Of a DNA stretch of 34,586 bases, positions 8,450 to 19,457 are shown one piece after another. The position numbers and the translations under genes were made by a program. The stretch lies in contig JAQBNP010000149.1 of NCBI GenBank assembly GCA_028288515.1, forward strand, positions 1 to 34,586, given 5' to 3'. The notes beneath the pieces are model-generated. The model was not told the origin of the DNA, made no database searches, and saw nothing but the letters and a program-made list of their open reading frames with translations. Position 1 is the first letter of the stretch. The number at the start of each line of letters is the position of its first letter. This DNA is from Flaviaestuariibacter sp. GTDB taxonomy: Bacteria; Bacteroidota; Bacteroidia; Chitinophagales; Chitinophagaceae.

Positions 8450-8668
8450 AAGCGTTATTTTACGGTCGCGCGGTAGCAAGGTTGAATCAAAGGCGGTCCG
8501 TTACGAAGGGCCAGTGAGAATACAATGAAGGTATACCAGCCAGGCAGCCATTCGGTGTTAAAAGCGGCGCCCCGCCTGTATCCTGTAGACGAGCCCAAAC
8601 ATTTGCCCGCCGAAACAACAACAGTCAACTACTTTTATGGTTCAACCCCTTTCTAAAATCATACAACT

Positions 8669-9079
8669 ATGGTACGTCACGCAACAGCCGTCTGGAACGG
8701 CTCTGGAAAAGAAGGAAACGGCACGCTCAGCACCCAAAGCGGCGTGCTTGAACAAACGCAGTACTCGTTCAATACGCGCTTCGCCGATGGCAAAGGCACC
8801 AACCCCGAAGAGCTCGTTGCGGCCGCTCATGCCGGGTGCTTCACAATGAAGCTGAGCTTCGTCCTCAACGAGGCGGGCTTTACCGCCGATAAGCTCGAAA
8901 CGCGCTGCGAGATCACTCTCGACAGCGGCGCCATCACCAAGTCTCACCTGACCGTCACCGGCACCGTGCCCGGTATCAGCCAGGAGCAATGGGACGCCGC
9001 CGTTAAAAACGCGGAGGCCAACTGCCCCATCTCAAAGCTGTACAACACCGAGATCAGTACAGACGCCACGCTGGGATGA
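8669..9079 (+). CDS. OsmC family peroxiredoxin
   Basis: MVRHATAVWNGSGKEGNGTLSTQSGVLEQTQYSFNTRFADGKGTNPEELVAAAHAGCFTMKLSFVL...CPISKLYNTEISTDATL: OsmC motif with both active Cys. Confidence 0.93.
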   Translation: MVRHATAVWNGSGKEGNGTLSTQSGVLEQTQYSFNTRFADGKGTNPEELVAAAHAGCFTMKLSFVLNEAGFTADKLETRCEITLDSGAITKSHLTVTGTVPGISQEQWDAAVKNAEANCPISKLYNTEISTDATLG

Positions 9080-9098
9080 CCCACACCATTATAAAAAA

Positions 9099-9123
9099 GC
9101 CCCGCAGAAGCGGGGCTTTTTTT
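9099..9123. terminator. Rho-independent terminator (likely bidirectional)
   Basis: A-run, GCCCCGC-agaa-GCGGGGC, T7. Confidence 0.9.
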
Positions 9124-9133
9124 ATGCTCATCC

Positions 9134-10252
9134 TCACAGGCGCTTTAAAAAAAAGTCCTTATTGAAGCGAAGAAAAACAGAGTACCCATATTCCAGAAAC
9201 CGGTTCTTCAGATCGTAATAAGGCTCGAGCCGCATATCGATGGCCACGTTCGGGAACAGCTGCTTGTCATAGATCAGCGTGGCGAACAAAAGCTCCCGGT
9301 CGGGCTCGCCATACCCGGCGATCTTTTCTGAAATAGAATTGTACAAAGGCATGCCGACCGGGCCGAAGAACCGGTGACCGCGCCAGTACCGAAGATCAAG
9401 GTCAATGTTAATGCGGCTTCGGAATGTGATGCTCGACAGCCAGCCCGTCCCGTGGTTATAGAGCTGGAGCTTGTTGCCCGAAATATTGCGGTAGTAAACA
9501 AAGTGATGGTCGGTATTGATGCCGCGCAGAAAGCCACCGTCCGTGCTCGCTTTCAGCGAGAGACCGATGGCCGTGTTGAAGAGGGATTCGATCGGGTCAG
9601 GGGAGCTCGAGATCTGTCCGCCCTTGTGCGCGATGAGCATCTGCGCAGGCAGTTCGAGGGTCACGCGCGGGCCTTTGATCAGCCGCGTTCTCGTGGAGAA
9701 ACCAGTTGTCAGCTCTTCGCGAAAGGGGTCGTTCAGGATGATCGACTTTCGCCAGTCGATGAACCAGTCCATCCAGAATCGACGCTTATCCAGCGTCAGT
9801 TGCAGGCCCTGCTCGTTCCGGCTTGTGATGATGCGCTCGGGGTTATAAAGCGGCTCTATGAAGCGGTGATTCAGTGCACCCTGCAGGGTTCCCATGAGAA
9901 AGGTCAGTCCCTTCTTTTGATATTTGGCCGTGAACACCGGCTCGACCGTCACAAGACCGGGCCGGCCGAATTCACGACGAAGAAAAATACCGCCGCGAAA
10001 GGAGATGCGCTCGTTCAGCTGGTAGTTCAGCTGGGGTACAAGCTGGTAGCCGAGAAGCGTATAGCTGAGCGGAATATTGCCGAACCACTCATAGTTGCGG
10101 AGATAGTTCAGATTTTCGATGGTGAGGCTCAAACGCCCGGAATCGGCGGGCTGCAGGTTCGCCGTATCGCGGAAGAGGGGGTAATCGGTTTGCGCCCCGG
10201 CAGGGAGGCGCACCAAACAGGCAAGCACAGCAAGCACCGTCAATTTTCTCAT
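9134..10252 (-). CDS. Putative outer membrane beta-barrel/exported protein of unknown function
   Basis: 372 aa, signal peptide (MRKLTVLAVLACLVRLPAGAQ), alternating amphipathic strands with aromatic girdles, C-terminal FLRFNKDFFLKRL. Confidence 0.65.
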   Translation of the reverse strand: MRKLTVLAVLACLVRLPAGAQTDYPLFRDTANLQPADSGRLSLTIENLNYLRNYEWFGNIPLSYTLLGYQLVPQLNYQLNERISFRGGIFLRREFGRPGLVTVEPVFTAKYQKKGLTFLMGTLQGALNHRFIEPLYNPERIITSRNEQGLQLTLDKRRFWMDWFIDWRKSIILNDPFREELTTGFSTRTRLIKGPRVTLELPAQMLIAHKGGQISSSPDPIESLFNTAIGLSLKASTDGGFLRGINTDHHFVYYRNISGNKLQLYNHGTGWLSSITFRSRINIDLDLRYWRGHRFFGPVGMPLYNSISEKIAGYGEPDRELLFATLIYDKQLFPNVAIDMRLEPYYDLKNRFLEYGYSVFLRFNKDFFLKRL

Positions 10253-10427
10253 AAGATCAGCACGTTTCGTTTAAGGGGAGAAAGGTAGAAAAGAAAGGCG
10301 TATGAAAAGACAGGCCCACAAAGGGCCGTGTACCCCGCTGTCATTTTGAAGTGCCGAACTGCTGAATCGGCAGTTGAATCTTCGCGAACCGGCATGGTTT
10401 TTCCCCTTTTTCGATCAAACAATTGTT

Positions 10428-10637
10428 ATGGCAAACAAACAAACTCCGCAAACCGATAACGGTCGTAACCAGAACCGCGGCAGCAGCGGCAACAACAATC
10501 AGAAAGGTGGCAATGGAAATAGCCGCCAGACGGAAGGCATCGTACAGCCGGCCGGCAACCAGTCGGAAAGCAGCAAAGGGGGCGCAGGAAACTCCCGCCA
10601 GGGCAACACCGGTGGCGCTGCCAGGAGCGGACGCTAG
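10428..10637 (+). CDS. Small disordered N/G/S/Q-rich hydrophilic protein (69 aa)
   Basis: MANKQTPQTDNGRNQNRGSSGNNNQKGGNGNSRQTEGIVQPAGNQSESSKGGAGNSRQGNTGGAARSGR; no aromatic, Cys or Leu residues. Start chosen at internal ATG 10428. Confidence 0.6.
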   Translation: MANKQTPQTDNGRNQNRGSSGNNNQKGGNGNSRQTEGIVQPAGNQSESSKGGAGNSRQGNTGGAARSGR

Positions 10638-10700
10638 GCCCGTTTCCATCCGTACCAGCATCGATCTTCACCCCATTCAATCATCAGAAAATTGTGAGTT

Positions 10701-10955
10701 ATGGAAAATTCGAAGGGACAAAACAAGTCAGGACAGCAGGATCCGAATACAGACCTGCAGCGTGAGCGCTTATCCAATGGCGACAACCTTGGCGGCCAGC
10801 AAAACACCGGCAGCGGTATGCGCAACACATCCGGTGGCACAACCGACGTGGGTCGTAACACGCAGGGTGGCGCAGGTGGCCGCAGCAGCTCCGGCATCTC
10901 CACGAAACGCAGTGTGAGCGGCTCCGATTTCGACGGACAGGTATCACCGGAATAA
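10701..10955 (+). CDS. Small disordered G/S/N/Q-rich hydrophilic protein (84 aa)
   Basis: MENSKGQNKSGQQDPNTDLQRERLSNGDNLGGQQNTGSGMRNTSGGTTDVGRNTQGGAGG...; followed by its own terminator. Confidence 0.6.
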   Translation: MENSKGQNKSGQQDPNTDLQRERLSNGDNLGGQQNTGSGMRNTSGGTTDVGRNTQGGAGGRSSSGISTKRSVSGSDFDGQVSPE

Positions 10956-10967
10956 GAGGTCAGGGTG

Positions 10968-11010
10968 AGTCCTTGCACGCGTGGCAGAGCTGCGTGTGCA
11001 AGGACTTTTT
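10968..11010 (+). terminator. Rho-independent terminator
   Basis: AGTCCTTGCAC ... GTGCAAGGACT perfect 11-bp stem followed by TTTTT. Confidence 0.8.
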
Positions 11011-11170
11011 GTGCCAGTCGGTCCTGTTGACTTCCTTCCTCAAACGAAAGATCGGTTGAGCTTGGCTCAGTCCAGGCCCGCCTTTCACGGCTTTCAGCCG
11101 GGGCCGGGGCACGAGTTTTTTACTGTCCTCGGTACTCTTAACAATTCTTCCTTATTTAAAACAATCTGTT

Positions 11171-11605
11171 ATGGACAATCAAAGAAACCAGCAGGATCAG
11201 GGCCGGACATCAAACCAGGACTCGCAGAACCAGCAGGGCCTTGGCGGCCAAAGCCAGCAGACAAGCGGCGGCATGGACAGCGGAAATGAGCGTGGCATGG
11301 GCAACCAATCAGAAGGCGGCATGGGCGGCTCACAATCGGGCATGGGCGGCTCCGGTATGGACCAGGGCGGCTCCCAGCGCGGATCCGAAGGACTCGGCGG
11401 ACAGAGCCAGGGAACGAGTGGCTCACAGGGCGGCTCTCAGTCCGGAATGGGCGGCCAGTCCGGCATGGGCGGCGAAAGCGGTCGCTCTTCTGGCTCCGAC
11501 TACGGCTCTTCTTCAGGTGGCACTGATCTTAACAGCGGCGACTCGGGCCGGGGCGGCAGCAGCCAGTCCGGTGGTGAATCCGGCCGCGGAGAGGGCGACA
11601 TGTAA
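11171..11605 (+). CDS. Small disordered G/S/Q/M-rich repeat protein (144 aa)
   Basis: MDNQRNQQDQGRTSNQDSQNQQGLGGQSQQTSGG...GGSQSGMGGSGMDQGGSQRGSEGLGGQSQ...SGMGGQSGMGGESGR; repeated (Q)SGMGG units; own terminator downstream. Confidence 0.65.
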   Translation: MDNQRNQQDQGRTSNQDSQNQQGLGGQSQQTSGGMDSGNERGMGNQSEGGMGGSQSGMGGSGMDQGGSQRGSEGLGGQSQGTSGSQGGSQSGMGGQSGMGGESGRSSGSDYGSSSGGTDLNSGDSGRGGSSQSGGESGRGEGDM

Positions 11606-11640
11606 GCAGCCCCATTGCTTGTTATAGCGAATGAATGAAG

Positions 11641-11671
11641 GCGCCCCGTATAAATACGGGGCGCTCTTTTT
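11641..11671 (+). terminator. Rho-independent terminator
   Basis: GCGCCCCGTA-taaa-TACGGGGCGC then CTTTTTG: perfect 10-bp stem. Confidence 0.9.
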
Positions 11672-11730
11672 GTCGGCTCTGTATTTGCATCGTTTCGATC
11701 AATAACGGGTAACCTCAAAAATGAATTGCG

Positions 11731-11928
11731 ATGAAAGATGAAAAGAACGACAGGCCTCTCGCCTACCCCAAGCCAACAGAAACGGACAGCCAGATGAAAG
11801 AGCAGGGCGAATACCTGCAGGGCGACAGCAGCCGCCTGACGGAACAGCAGGGAGGCAACGACGCGCGCCAGGACATCCAGCAGATGAAGGATGCCAACGA
11901 ACAGAATACGACGGAAGGGATCCCGTGA
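11731..11928 (+). CDS. Small hydrophilic charged/Gln-rich protein (65 aa)
   Basis: MKDEKNDRPLAYPKPTETDSQMKEQGEYLQGDSSRLTEQQGGNDARQDIQQMKDANEQNTTEGIP; polar throughout, no hydrophobic core. Confidence 0.6.
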   Translation: MKDEKNDRPLAYPKPTETDSQMKEQGEYLQGDSSRLTEQQGGNDARQDIQQMKDANEQNTTEGIP

Positions 11929-12220
11929 GAGAAGTTAGTCAACAGGAAGAAAGAGCGCCGCATGCCGGCATGGATGGCGTGTGTGTATGCGGGACCGCTC
12001 GATACTCAGGTTTCGATGCGTAGTGATCAAATGAGAGGGCGTAAGAAGAAGGACGATCCACAGACTACCCTCAATCGAGCTTCGAAACTTGAATACTCCC
12101 GTCGGCCTTTCAGACGAATCGACGGCGGTATTCGACACTCACGGTAAACCTCAACCGTTCATTGAGTATCGATCATGGAACATCGAGGCATTCCTCATTC
12201 AACCCAGTCCCTTCACCGGC

Positions 12221-14014
<1,794 letters not shown>

Positions 14015-14075
14015 ACAATTTGTCCAGGTGAAACAGCAAAACGCGTTGGCGCAAAATACGGGCGCCCCACGCTAA

Positions 14076-14100
14076 AATAAAAAATCCCGCGGGTGCGGGA
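14076..14100 (-). terminator. Rho-independent terminator for the TPR gene
   Basis: Reverse strand: TCCCGC-accc-GCGGGA followed by TTTTTTATTTTA. Confidence 0.75.
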
Positions 14101-14110
14101 CTTAAAAACA

Positions 14111-15121
14111 TTAGCGACCTGCGTAGTATTGCCCCGGCGGCAGCTTGAACACCCTGCTTTTCTGGAAGGCGTTGAATTTGGCAAATGCTTCAGGGTGGGT
14201 GCGTGTCCAGTTCTCATACGCCGCGAGGTTGTCGGTCGTCGTGAAGAGCCACTGGTTGTACGCTTCGAACATGCCTTCCCGGATCAGCTGCTGCTGGTAA
14301 TCGAACAGCTTGAAGGGAAACTTCATGTCCTGGTTTTTGAACCAGTCGAGGATGAAGCGGGTGCGCACCATCGTCAGAACATCGATGCTGACTCCATTGG
14401 CGAGCAGGCCAGCCTGGCGGCCCATCGTTTCCAGATAAGCACGGCTGAAGTTGGTGAGCTTCTCCTGGTCCTTCACCATGTCTGCATCGGCAAACAGTTT
14501 TTCCTTATAGCCCGAAAGCAGGAGTTGCTTCATATTGGCCGCACGGTCCGTGAGGCTTTCCATATTGATGAAGACCTCGCCGTAGATCAGGCTCCACGTC
14601 TTGTCCTTTGTATAATAATAGAAGAGAGCGGCATTGTAAAAATTACCCGCATAGGACGGGTCAACGCGGATGCCTTTCTCCCATTCAACAAGAGCGTCGG
14701 CATCTTTCTTTGCCCACAGCAGCTCACCGTACTCACTGTGCAGCGCACCGCTGTTCGGAAACTTCTTCAGCGCCTTTTTATACATCTTCTCGGCATCCTT
14801 TACTTCCTCGAGCGCCTTGTACACGTTGCCGCCGATCTGGTACGACTGGGCATCTGCCGCGTCATTGTCGAGCAGGTTCTTCACGACGTCGAGCGCCTTG
14901 GCGTAGTCGCGCTTATAATACAGGGAAAGCGCGAGGTCTTTCTGCATCTCCAGGTTGTTCTTGTCGGTCTGCAGGGCACGCGTCAGGACGAGCACGGCAT
15001 TGTCGAAATCCCCTGAGCGCATGAAGCTGCGGGCGGTTTCCTGTGGGGTCTGCTCCTGCGCAAACGATGCAAGGGCAAGCGTGACAAAACTGAAGGCGAG
15101 GGCGATCTTTTTCATGAGCAT
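14111..15121 (-). CDS. TPR-repeat exported protein
   Basis: Signal peptide (MKKIALAFSFVTLALASFAQ); TPR-like AVLVLTRALQTDKNNLEMQKDLALSLYYKRDYAKALDVVKNLLDNDAADAQSYQIGGNVYKALEEVKDAEKMYKKALKKFPN. Start could be 15115. Confidence 0.78.
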   Translation of the reverse strand: MLMKKIALAFSFVTLALASFAQEQTPQETARSFMRSGDFDNAVLVLTRALQTDKNNLEMQKDLALSLYYKRDYAKALDVVKNLLDNDAADAQSYQIGGNVYKALEEVKDAEKMYKKALKKFPNSGALHSEYGELLWAKKDADALVEWEKGIRVDPSYAGNFYNAALFYYYTKDKTWSLIYGEVFINMESLTDRAANMKQLLLSGYKEKLFADADMVKDQEKLTNFSRAYLETMGRQAGLLANGVSIDVLTMVRTRFILDWFKNQDMKFPFKLFDYQQQLIREGMFEAYNQWLFTTTDNLAAYENWTRTHPEAFAKFNAFQKSRVFKLPPGQYYAGR

Positions 15122-15219
15122 GTATTAATGTCCGTCGACGGTGTTTCTCCGGGCAGACAAATTAAGCGGAAAAACGACTGGCATGCCAACGCCGCCGCAT
15201 AAAATAACAAATCTTTCCC

Positions 15220-16440
15220 TTACAGCAGGTGGGTCAGAAGACCGTCGCGCAGCTTAGGCTCGAACCAGGTGCTTTTGGGAGGCATGACATTGCCACTGTC
15301 GGCGATATCGAACAGCTGCTGAATACTGACCGGGTACAGGCTGAAGGCAACGCTCGCAGCGCCGCTGGTCACGCGTTCTTCCAGGGCTTTGAGTCCGCGG
15401 ATGCCACCCACGAAATCAATACGGGCGTCGGTCCGCGGATCGCCGATAGCGAACAGCGGCGTAAGAATCTTCTCCTGCAGGATGGTCACGTCGAGAACCC
15501 CGATCGGGTCGGTTCCATAGCGGCCCGCGCGGGCCGTGAGCCGGTACCACTTCCCATTGAGAAACATGCCGAATGTATGAAGCTCGGAAGGCGCCACCGC
15601 AGCCTCGCTGTCAGCCACGTCAAAGTCCTGGCGAAGGCGCTGCAGAATGTCGTCCACGGAAAGCCCGTTGAGGTCTTTGACCACGCGGTTATAGTCGAGG
15701 ATGGCAAGCTGGTTTGCCGGGAAGATGGTCGTCAGGAAAAAGCGGGCGTTCTCACTGCCGGGCATCTGCTGGCTCACCTTTGCTGCTGATGCTGCGCGAT
15801 GGTGCCCATCGGCGATATAGGTAAAGGGGATCTTTTCAGCGAACAGGTTGGTGATGACGTCGATTGTCGATACGCCATCAACGACCCACACGGTATGCGC
15901 CACGCCGTCATCGGCAGTAAAGCTGTATGCTGCGTTGTGGTGCGCTTTCCAGTGAGCGAACACATCGGTCAGTTCCTTGCTGTCCTTGCAGGCCAGGAAG
16001 ACATTGCCGGTCTGGGCCTTGATCGTGGCCATATGGCTGATGCGGTCCTGCTCTTTCTCGGGCCGCGTGTATTCGTGCTTCTTGATGACGTCGTTGAAAT
16101 AATCCTGCACCGAGGACACGCAGACAAGCCCGGTCTGGGTACGGCCGCGCCAGGACAGCTCGTAGATATAATAGCACGGAGCGTCATCCTGGAACAGCAC
16201 CTTGTTGTCGATCAGGTGCTGAAGGTTTTGTGCCGCGCGGTCATAGACCTCCTGGGTATGAATGTCAATGTTTTCGGGGAGGTCGATCTCGGATTTTGTC
16301 ACATGAAGAAACGACAGGAGATTGCCGGCCGCTTCGGCGCGCGCTTCAGCGGAATTCAGCACATCATATGGTTTCGACGCCACCTGCGCGGCGTATTCGT
16401 TATGCGGTCGCAAGGCACGGAAAGGTCTGATCTGGGCCAT
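15220..16440 (-). CDS. DUF1015 family protein
   Basis: MAQIRPFRALRPHNEYAAQVASKPYDVLNSAEARAEAAGNLLSFLHVTKSEIDLP... YIADGHHRAASA; TAnnTTTG box at 16456-16463. Confidence 0.9.
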   Translation of the reverse strand: MAQIRPFRALRPHNEYAAQVASKPYDVLNSAEARAEAAGNLLSFLHVTKSEIDLPENIDIHTQEVYDRAAQNLQHLIDNKVLFQDDAPCYYIYELSWRGRTQTGLVCVSSVQDYFNDVIKKHEYTRPEKEQDRISHMATIKAQTGNVFLACKDSKELTDVFAHWKAHHNAAYSFTADDGVAHTVWVVDGVSTIDVITNLFAEKIPFTYIADGHHRAASAAKVSQQMPGSENARFFLTTIFPANQLAILDYNRVVKDLNGLSVDDILQRLRQDFDVADSEAAVAPSELHTFGMFLNGKWYRLTARAGRYGTDPIGVLDVTILQEKILTPLFAIGDPRTDARIDFVGGIRGLKALEERVTSGAASVAFSLYPVSIQQLFDIADSGNVMPPKSTWFEPKLRDGLLTHLL

Positions 16441-16619
16441 AAAAAGGAATTGCTGCAAACCTAGCAAATTTTAAGAGGCCGCCCGCCGCTCAACTCATTC
16501 CACGCATTTGACAATTCATCGCGTACGACCTGTCAAGGAATTCCTAATTCCGGACCTTTTAACAAAAACTACGTAACGGTCGCGCTTGCTTTGGCGTATC
16601 ACAATCAAAATCAATTTAT

Positions 16620-17312
16620 ATGAAGCTAACTCTATCATTTGCACTCGCCGCCTCGCTGTTCATCACCTCCTGCGGTGTCAACAAAGACGTCTACAAATCA
16701 TCCGACTTCGGTGAAAAAGCAACCGCGCACAAGACTGTCGCCATCCTGCCGCTGAAGATCACGCAGACCGGCTATGTCGGAAAGAAAGAGACCGAAGAAG
16801 GCATCCGCGCCGCCAATGAAAAATGGGGCTACACGTTCCAGGAGTCACTCCTCACCTACGCCCTGAAGCAAACGGGAAAGCACAGGAAGTCGCCCGTCAC
16901 CAGCTTCCAGTCCATCCAAAAAACAAATGCGCTTCTGAAAGATGCCGGACTCGATATTGAAGCGATGTACGCCAAGCAGCCCGAAGAGCTGGCCCACCTG
17001 CTCGGTGTCGACGCTGTGATCATGACCACACTTGAAAAGGACAAGAACGTCAGCGATGGCGTGGCCTACGGTGTTGCCGGCGCCCGTGTCATCCTCGGAG
17101 CCATCGGCAAGCCCGCCACATCCGCAGCCAGATCCTCGATGTCCATGAACGCCTCCGACATCAACATGAACTGCTACCTGTACAACGGTACAGACAGCAA
17201 GCTTCTTTGGAAAACATTCCGGAAAGGTGGCGCCGACCTGCCCCACGAGGTCAACGGGATCGTTGAATATTACAGCAACTGGATCGCCAAGAAATTGCCA
17301 TACCGCAGTTAA
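16620..17312 (+). CDS. Putative lipoprotein of unknown function
   Basis: Signal peptide and lipobox MKLTLSFALAASLFITSCGVNKD; KTVAILPLKITQTG..; LAHLLGVDAVIMTTLEKDKNVSDGVAYGVAGARVILG resembles surface lipoproteins of the GNA1162/CsgG-like type. Confidence 0.65.
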   Translation: MKLTLSFALAASLFITSCGVNKDVYKSSDFGEKATAHKTVAILPLKITQTGYVGKKETEEGIRAANEKWGYTFQESLLTYALKQTGKHRKSPVTSFQSIQKTNALLKDAGLDIEAMYAKQPEELAHLLGVDAVIMTTLEKDKNVSDGVAYGVAGARVILGAIGKPATSAARSSMSMNASDINMNCYLYNGTDSKLLWKTFRKGGADLPHEVNGIVEYYSNWIAKKLPYRS

Positions 17313-17333
17313 ATACGTGCGCTTTTAGGGAAG

Positions 17334-17364
17334 AGGTTGGACCGCAGGGTTCAACCTTTTTTTT
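17334..17364 (+). terminator. Rho-independent terminator overlapping the 3' end of convergent serC
   Basis: AGGTTGGACC-gcag-GGTTCAACCT, T8. Confidence 0.8.
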
Positions 17365-18448
17365 GCGCCACATGCCGCATCAAAGACGTCAGCGCTTCCA
17401 CGCTTTCATAGGGCAGCGCGTTGTACAGCGACACCCGGAAGCCGCCCGCCGTGCGGTGGCCCTTAACGCCGACCATGCCTTCCGCGGCGCAGGTAGCAAG
17501 GAATTCTTTTTCCTGCGCCGGGTCGTCCATCACGAAGCAGACATTCATGCGACTGCGGTCTTCACGGTCAACCGTGCCGCGGAACAGGGGAAGCGCATCG
17601 ATTGTGTCATAGAGAAGCTTCGCCTTGCGCTCATTCTCCACTTCGATCGCCGCAACGCCACCCCTGGCCTTGAGCCAGCGAAGGGTCAGCATGCACAGGT
17701 ATACGGCAAAAACAGGCGGCGTGTTGAGCATCGATCCGGCCTCGATGTGGTTTCGGTAATCCATCATTGTCGGCAGCGGTCGATTGACCTTGCCGAGGAT
17801 CGTTTGATCAACGACCACGACGTTGACGCCTGCGGCCCCAATATTCTTCTGCGCACCGGCATAGATTAGACCGAACCGGTTGAAGTCCACCCGGCGGCTG
17901 AGAATATCGCTGCTCATATCGGCAACAAGCGGCACGTCCTTCTCATAGAACAGGTCGAAGTTTGCCCACTGCGTTCCGTAGATCGTATTGTTGGAGGTGA
18001 GGTGGAGATAGGTCGTTCTCGGGTCAACGGAAAACTGCTTCGGAAGGTACGTATAGCCTTTGTCTGCGGAGCTGCACACCACGTCCACGCCCCCATACAG
18101 CCGGGCTTCCTTGACGGCCTTCGACGCCCACACGCCGGTATCGGTGTATGCCGCCCGCTGGCCCTGGTTGAGCAGGTTCATCGGCACCTGGAAAAACTGT
18201 GTCGACGCGCCACCGTGCAGGAACATCACCTCATGGTCGGAGTCAAGGGCCATCAGCTCTTTCAGCTGGCCGATGGCCTCATCCATGATCGGCTGGAACA
18301 GCGACGTACGATGCCCGATCTCGAGGATGGAGAGTCCCGTACCATTGAAATCGAGGAGGGCGGCGCTGGCTTCCTGGAATACGGAGCGCGGGAGGATCGA
18401 CGGACCCGCATTGAAATTATGAACCGTTTTCTGTGTCGTTGTCTCCAT
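17351..18448 (-). CDS. serC: Phosphoserine transaminase
   Basis: HNFNAGPSILPRSVFQEASAALLDFNGTGLSILEIGHRTSLF... LHGGASTQFFQVPMNLL ... YAGAQKNIGAAGVNVVVV. Confidence 0.95.
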   Translation of the reverse strand: METTTQKTVHNFNAGPSILPRSVFQEASAALLDFNGTGLSILEIGHRTSLFQPIMDEAIGQLKELMALDSDHEVMFLHGGASTQFFQVPMNLLNQGQRAAYTDTGVWASKAVKEARLYGGVDVVCSSADKGYTYLPKQFSVDPRTTYLHLTSNNTIYGTQWANFDLFYEKDVPLVADMSSDILSRRVDFNRFGLIYAGAQKNIGAAGVNVVVVDQTILGKVNRPLPTMMDYRNHIEAGSMLNTPPVFAVYLCMLTLRWLKARGGVAAIEVENERKAKLLYDTIDALPLFRGTVDREDRSRMNVCFVMDDPAQEKEFLATCAAEGMVGVKGHRTAGGFRVSLYNALPYESVEALTSLMRHVAQKKG

Positions 18449-18485
18449 GTTTCATCGTTGATGCGCTGCAAAGAAACGCATAATC

Positions 18486-19457
18486 CTAATCTTCCCCGCG
18501 ACCGAGAACGACGCCTTTGCGCCACGCGGCATCCAGCGCCTCGAAGGCTTTCTGGTCGGCATCCGAAAAAGGCCTCCCCGCAAGTCCGCCGAGGTCAGGC
18601 TGCCCGGCGTCCACCCAGGCCGTATACCAAAAAGAGGCCACCGCCTGGATGGCCTGGCGCATGCGCCGCTCGACCATGCCGCCAAGCCGCGCATCATAGG
18701 CGATCGTATACGCTTCGGAATACTGCCGCACGATCTTGCCGTTTCTTTCCTCGAACGCGAAGCGCCTGTCCGGGGAAAACCGGCGACTGAGCTCCTTCTC
18801 AACCGAGAGCACGGTATCGGCCGCCGCCGCGCTTTCGAGAACGCGCTGCCAGATCAATGCCGACGGCGCCTTCAGGTAGACCGCCCTGCCGATGAGAAAG
18901 TCCCAGTGGCTGTCGGCGAGCAGCTCAGGCACGCGGCTCTCCCAAAACGCATGGATGCCGCGCTGGTCCGTCAGCTGCCCGTTATGGTTGCTGCAGGCGT
19001 GCAGCGGCACATGGGCGTCGGCGATATAATGGCCGATCTCGGCCGACAGCTTCAGGATCCGCGGGCCATCGCCTTCGCGGAAAGCGGCCGTGAGCCTGGC
19101 TTTCATCACCATCACCCACCAGGGAAGGATGCCATGCTGCCGAAGCGTGTCCTCGGTGTAGCGCGCAACCGCATCCGTCCACCCGCGCGGAAGCGAATCG
19201 AACGGGAAGCGTCCATAGCGGTCAATGTCGATATAGTGGCGGGCGCCTTCTTCGGCCACGGCATAGCGACGCATGTCGGGGTCGACAGCATGATCGGTCA
19301 GGAAGCCGATGGACGGCTTGAAAAGAGCCAGCATCGCCGGCGGCAGGAGGAAGACGGCCATGCCGTTGATGCGGCGGTGACCGAAGAACCCCCAGCAATA
19401 GCAGGGCGTTTGAATGAGCAGGAACAGGGCGAGGACTATCAGGTTACGGTGTGACAT
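18486..19457 (-). CDS. Zinc-dependent phospholipase C / S1-P1 nuclease-like exported protein
   Basis: MSHRNLIVLALFLLIQTPCYCWGFFGHRRINGMAVF... DHAVDPDMRRY ... EGARHYIDIDRYG ... AEIGHYIADAHVPLHACSNHNGQ ... GIHAFWE: metal-binding His/Asp pattern. Confidence 0.8.
   Translation of the reverse strand: MSHRNLIVLALFLLIQTPCYCWGFFGHRRINGMAVFLLPPAMLALFKPSIGFLTDHAVDPDMRRYAVAEEGARHYIDIDRYGRFPFDSLPRGWTDAVARYTEDTLRQHGILPWWVMVMKARLTAAFREGDGPRILKLSAEIGHYIADAHVPLHACSNHNGQLTDQRGIHAFWESRVPELLADSHWDFLIGRAVYLKAPSALIWQRVLESAAAADTVLSVEKELSRRFSPDRRFAFEERNGKIVRQYSEAYTIAYDARLGGMVERRMRQAIQAVASFWYTAWVDAGQPDLGGLAGRPFSDADQKAFEALDAAWRKGVVLGRGED

Noticed and set aside
10634-10978. Minus-strand ORFs opposite the disordered-protein cluster
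   Set aside because: Cys/Arg/Pro-rich reverse complements of G/S/N codons with no start context; the plus-strand frames have matching terminators and repeated related N-termini.
11011-11160. Possible small RNA between the second and third disordered-protein genes
   Set aside because: GC-rich and somewhat foldable, but I could not identify a promoter-terminator pair or known family.
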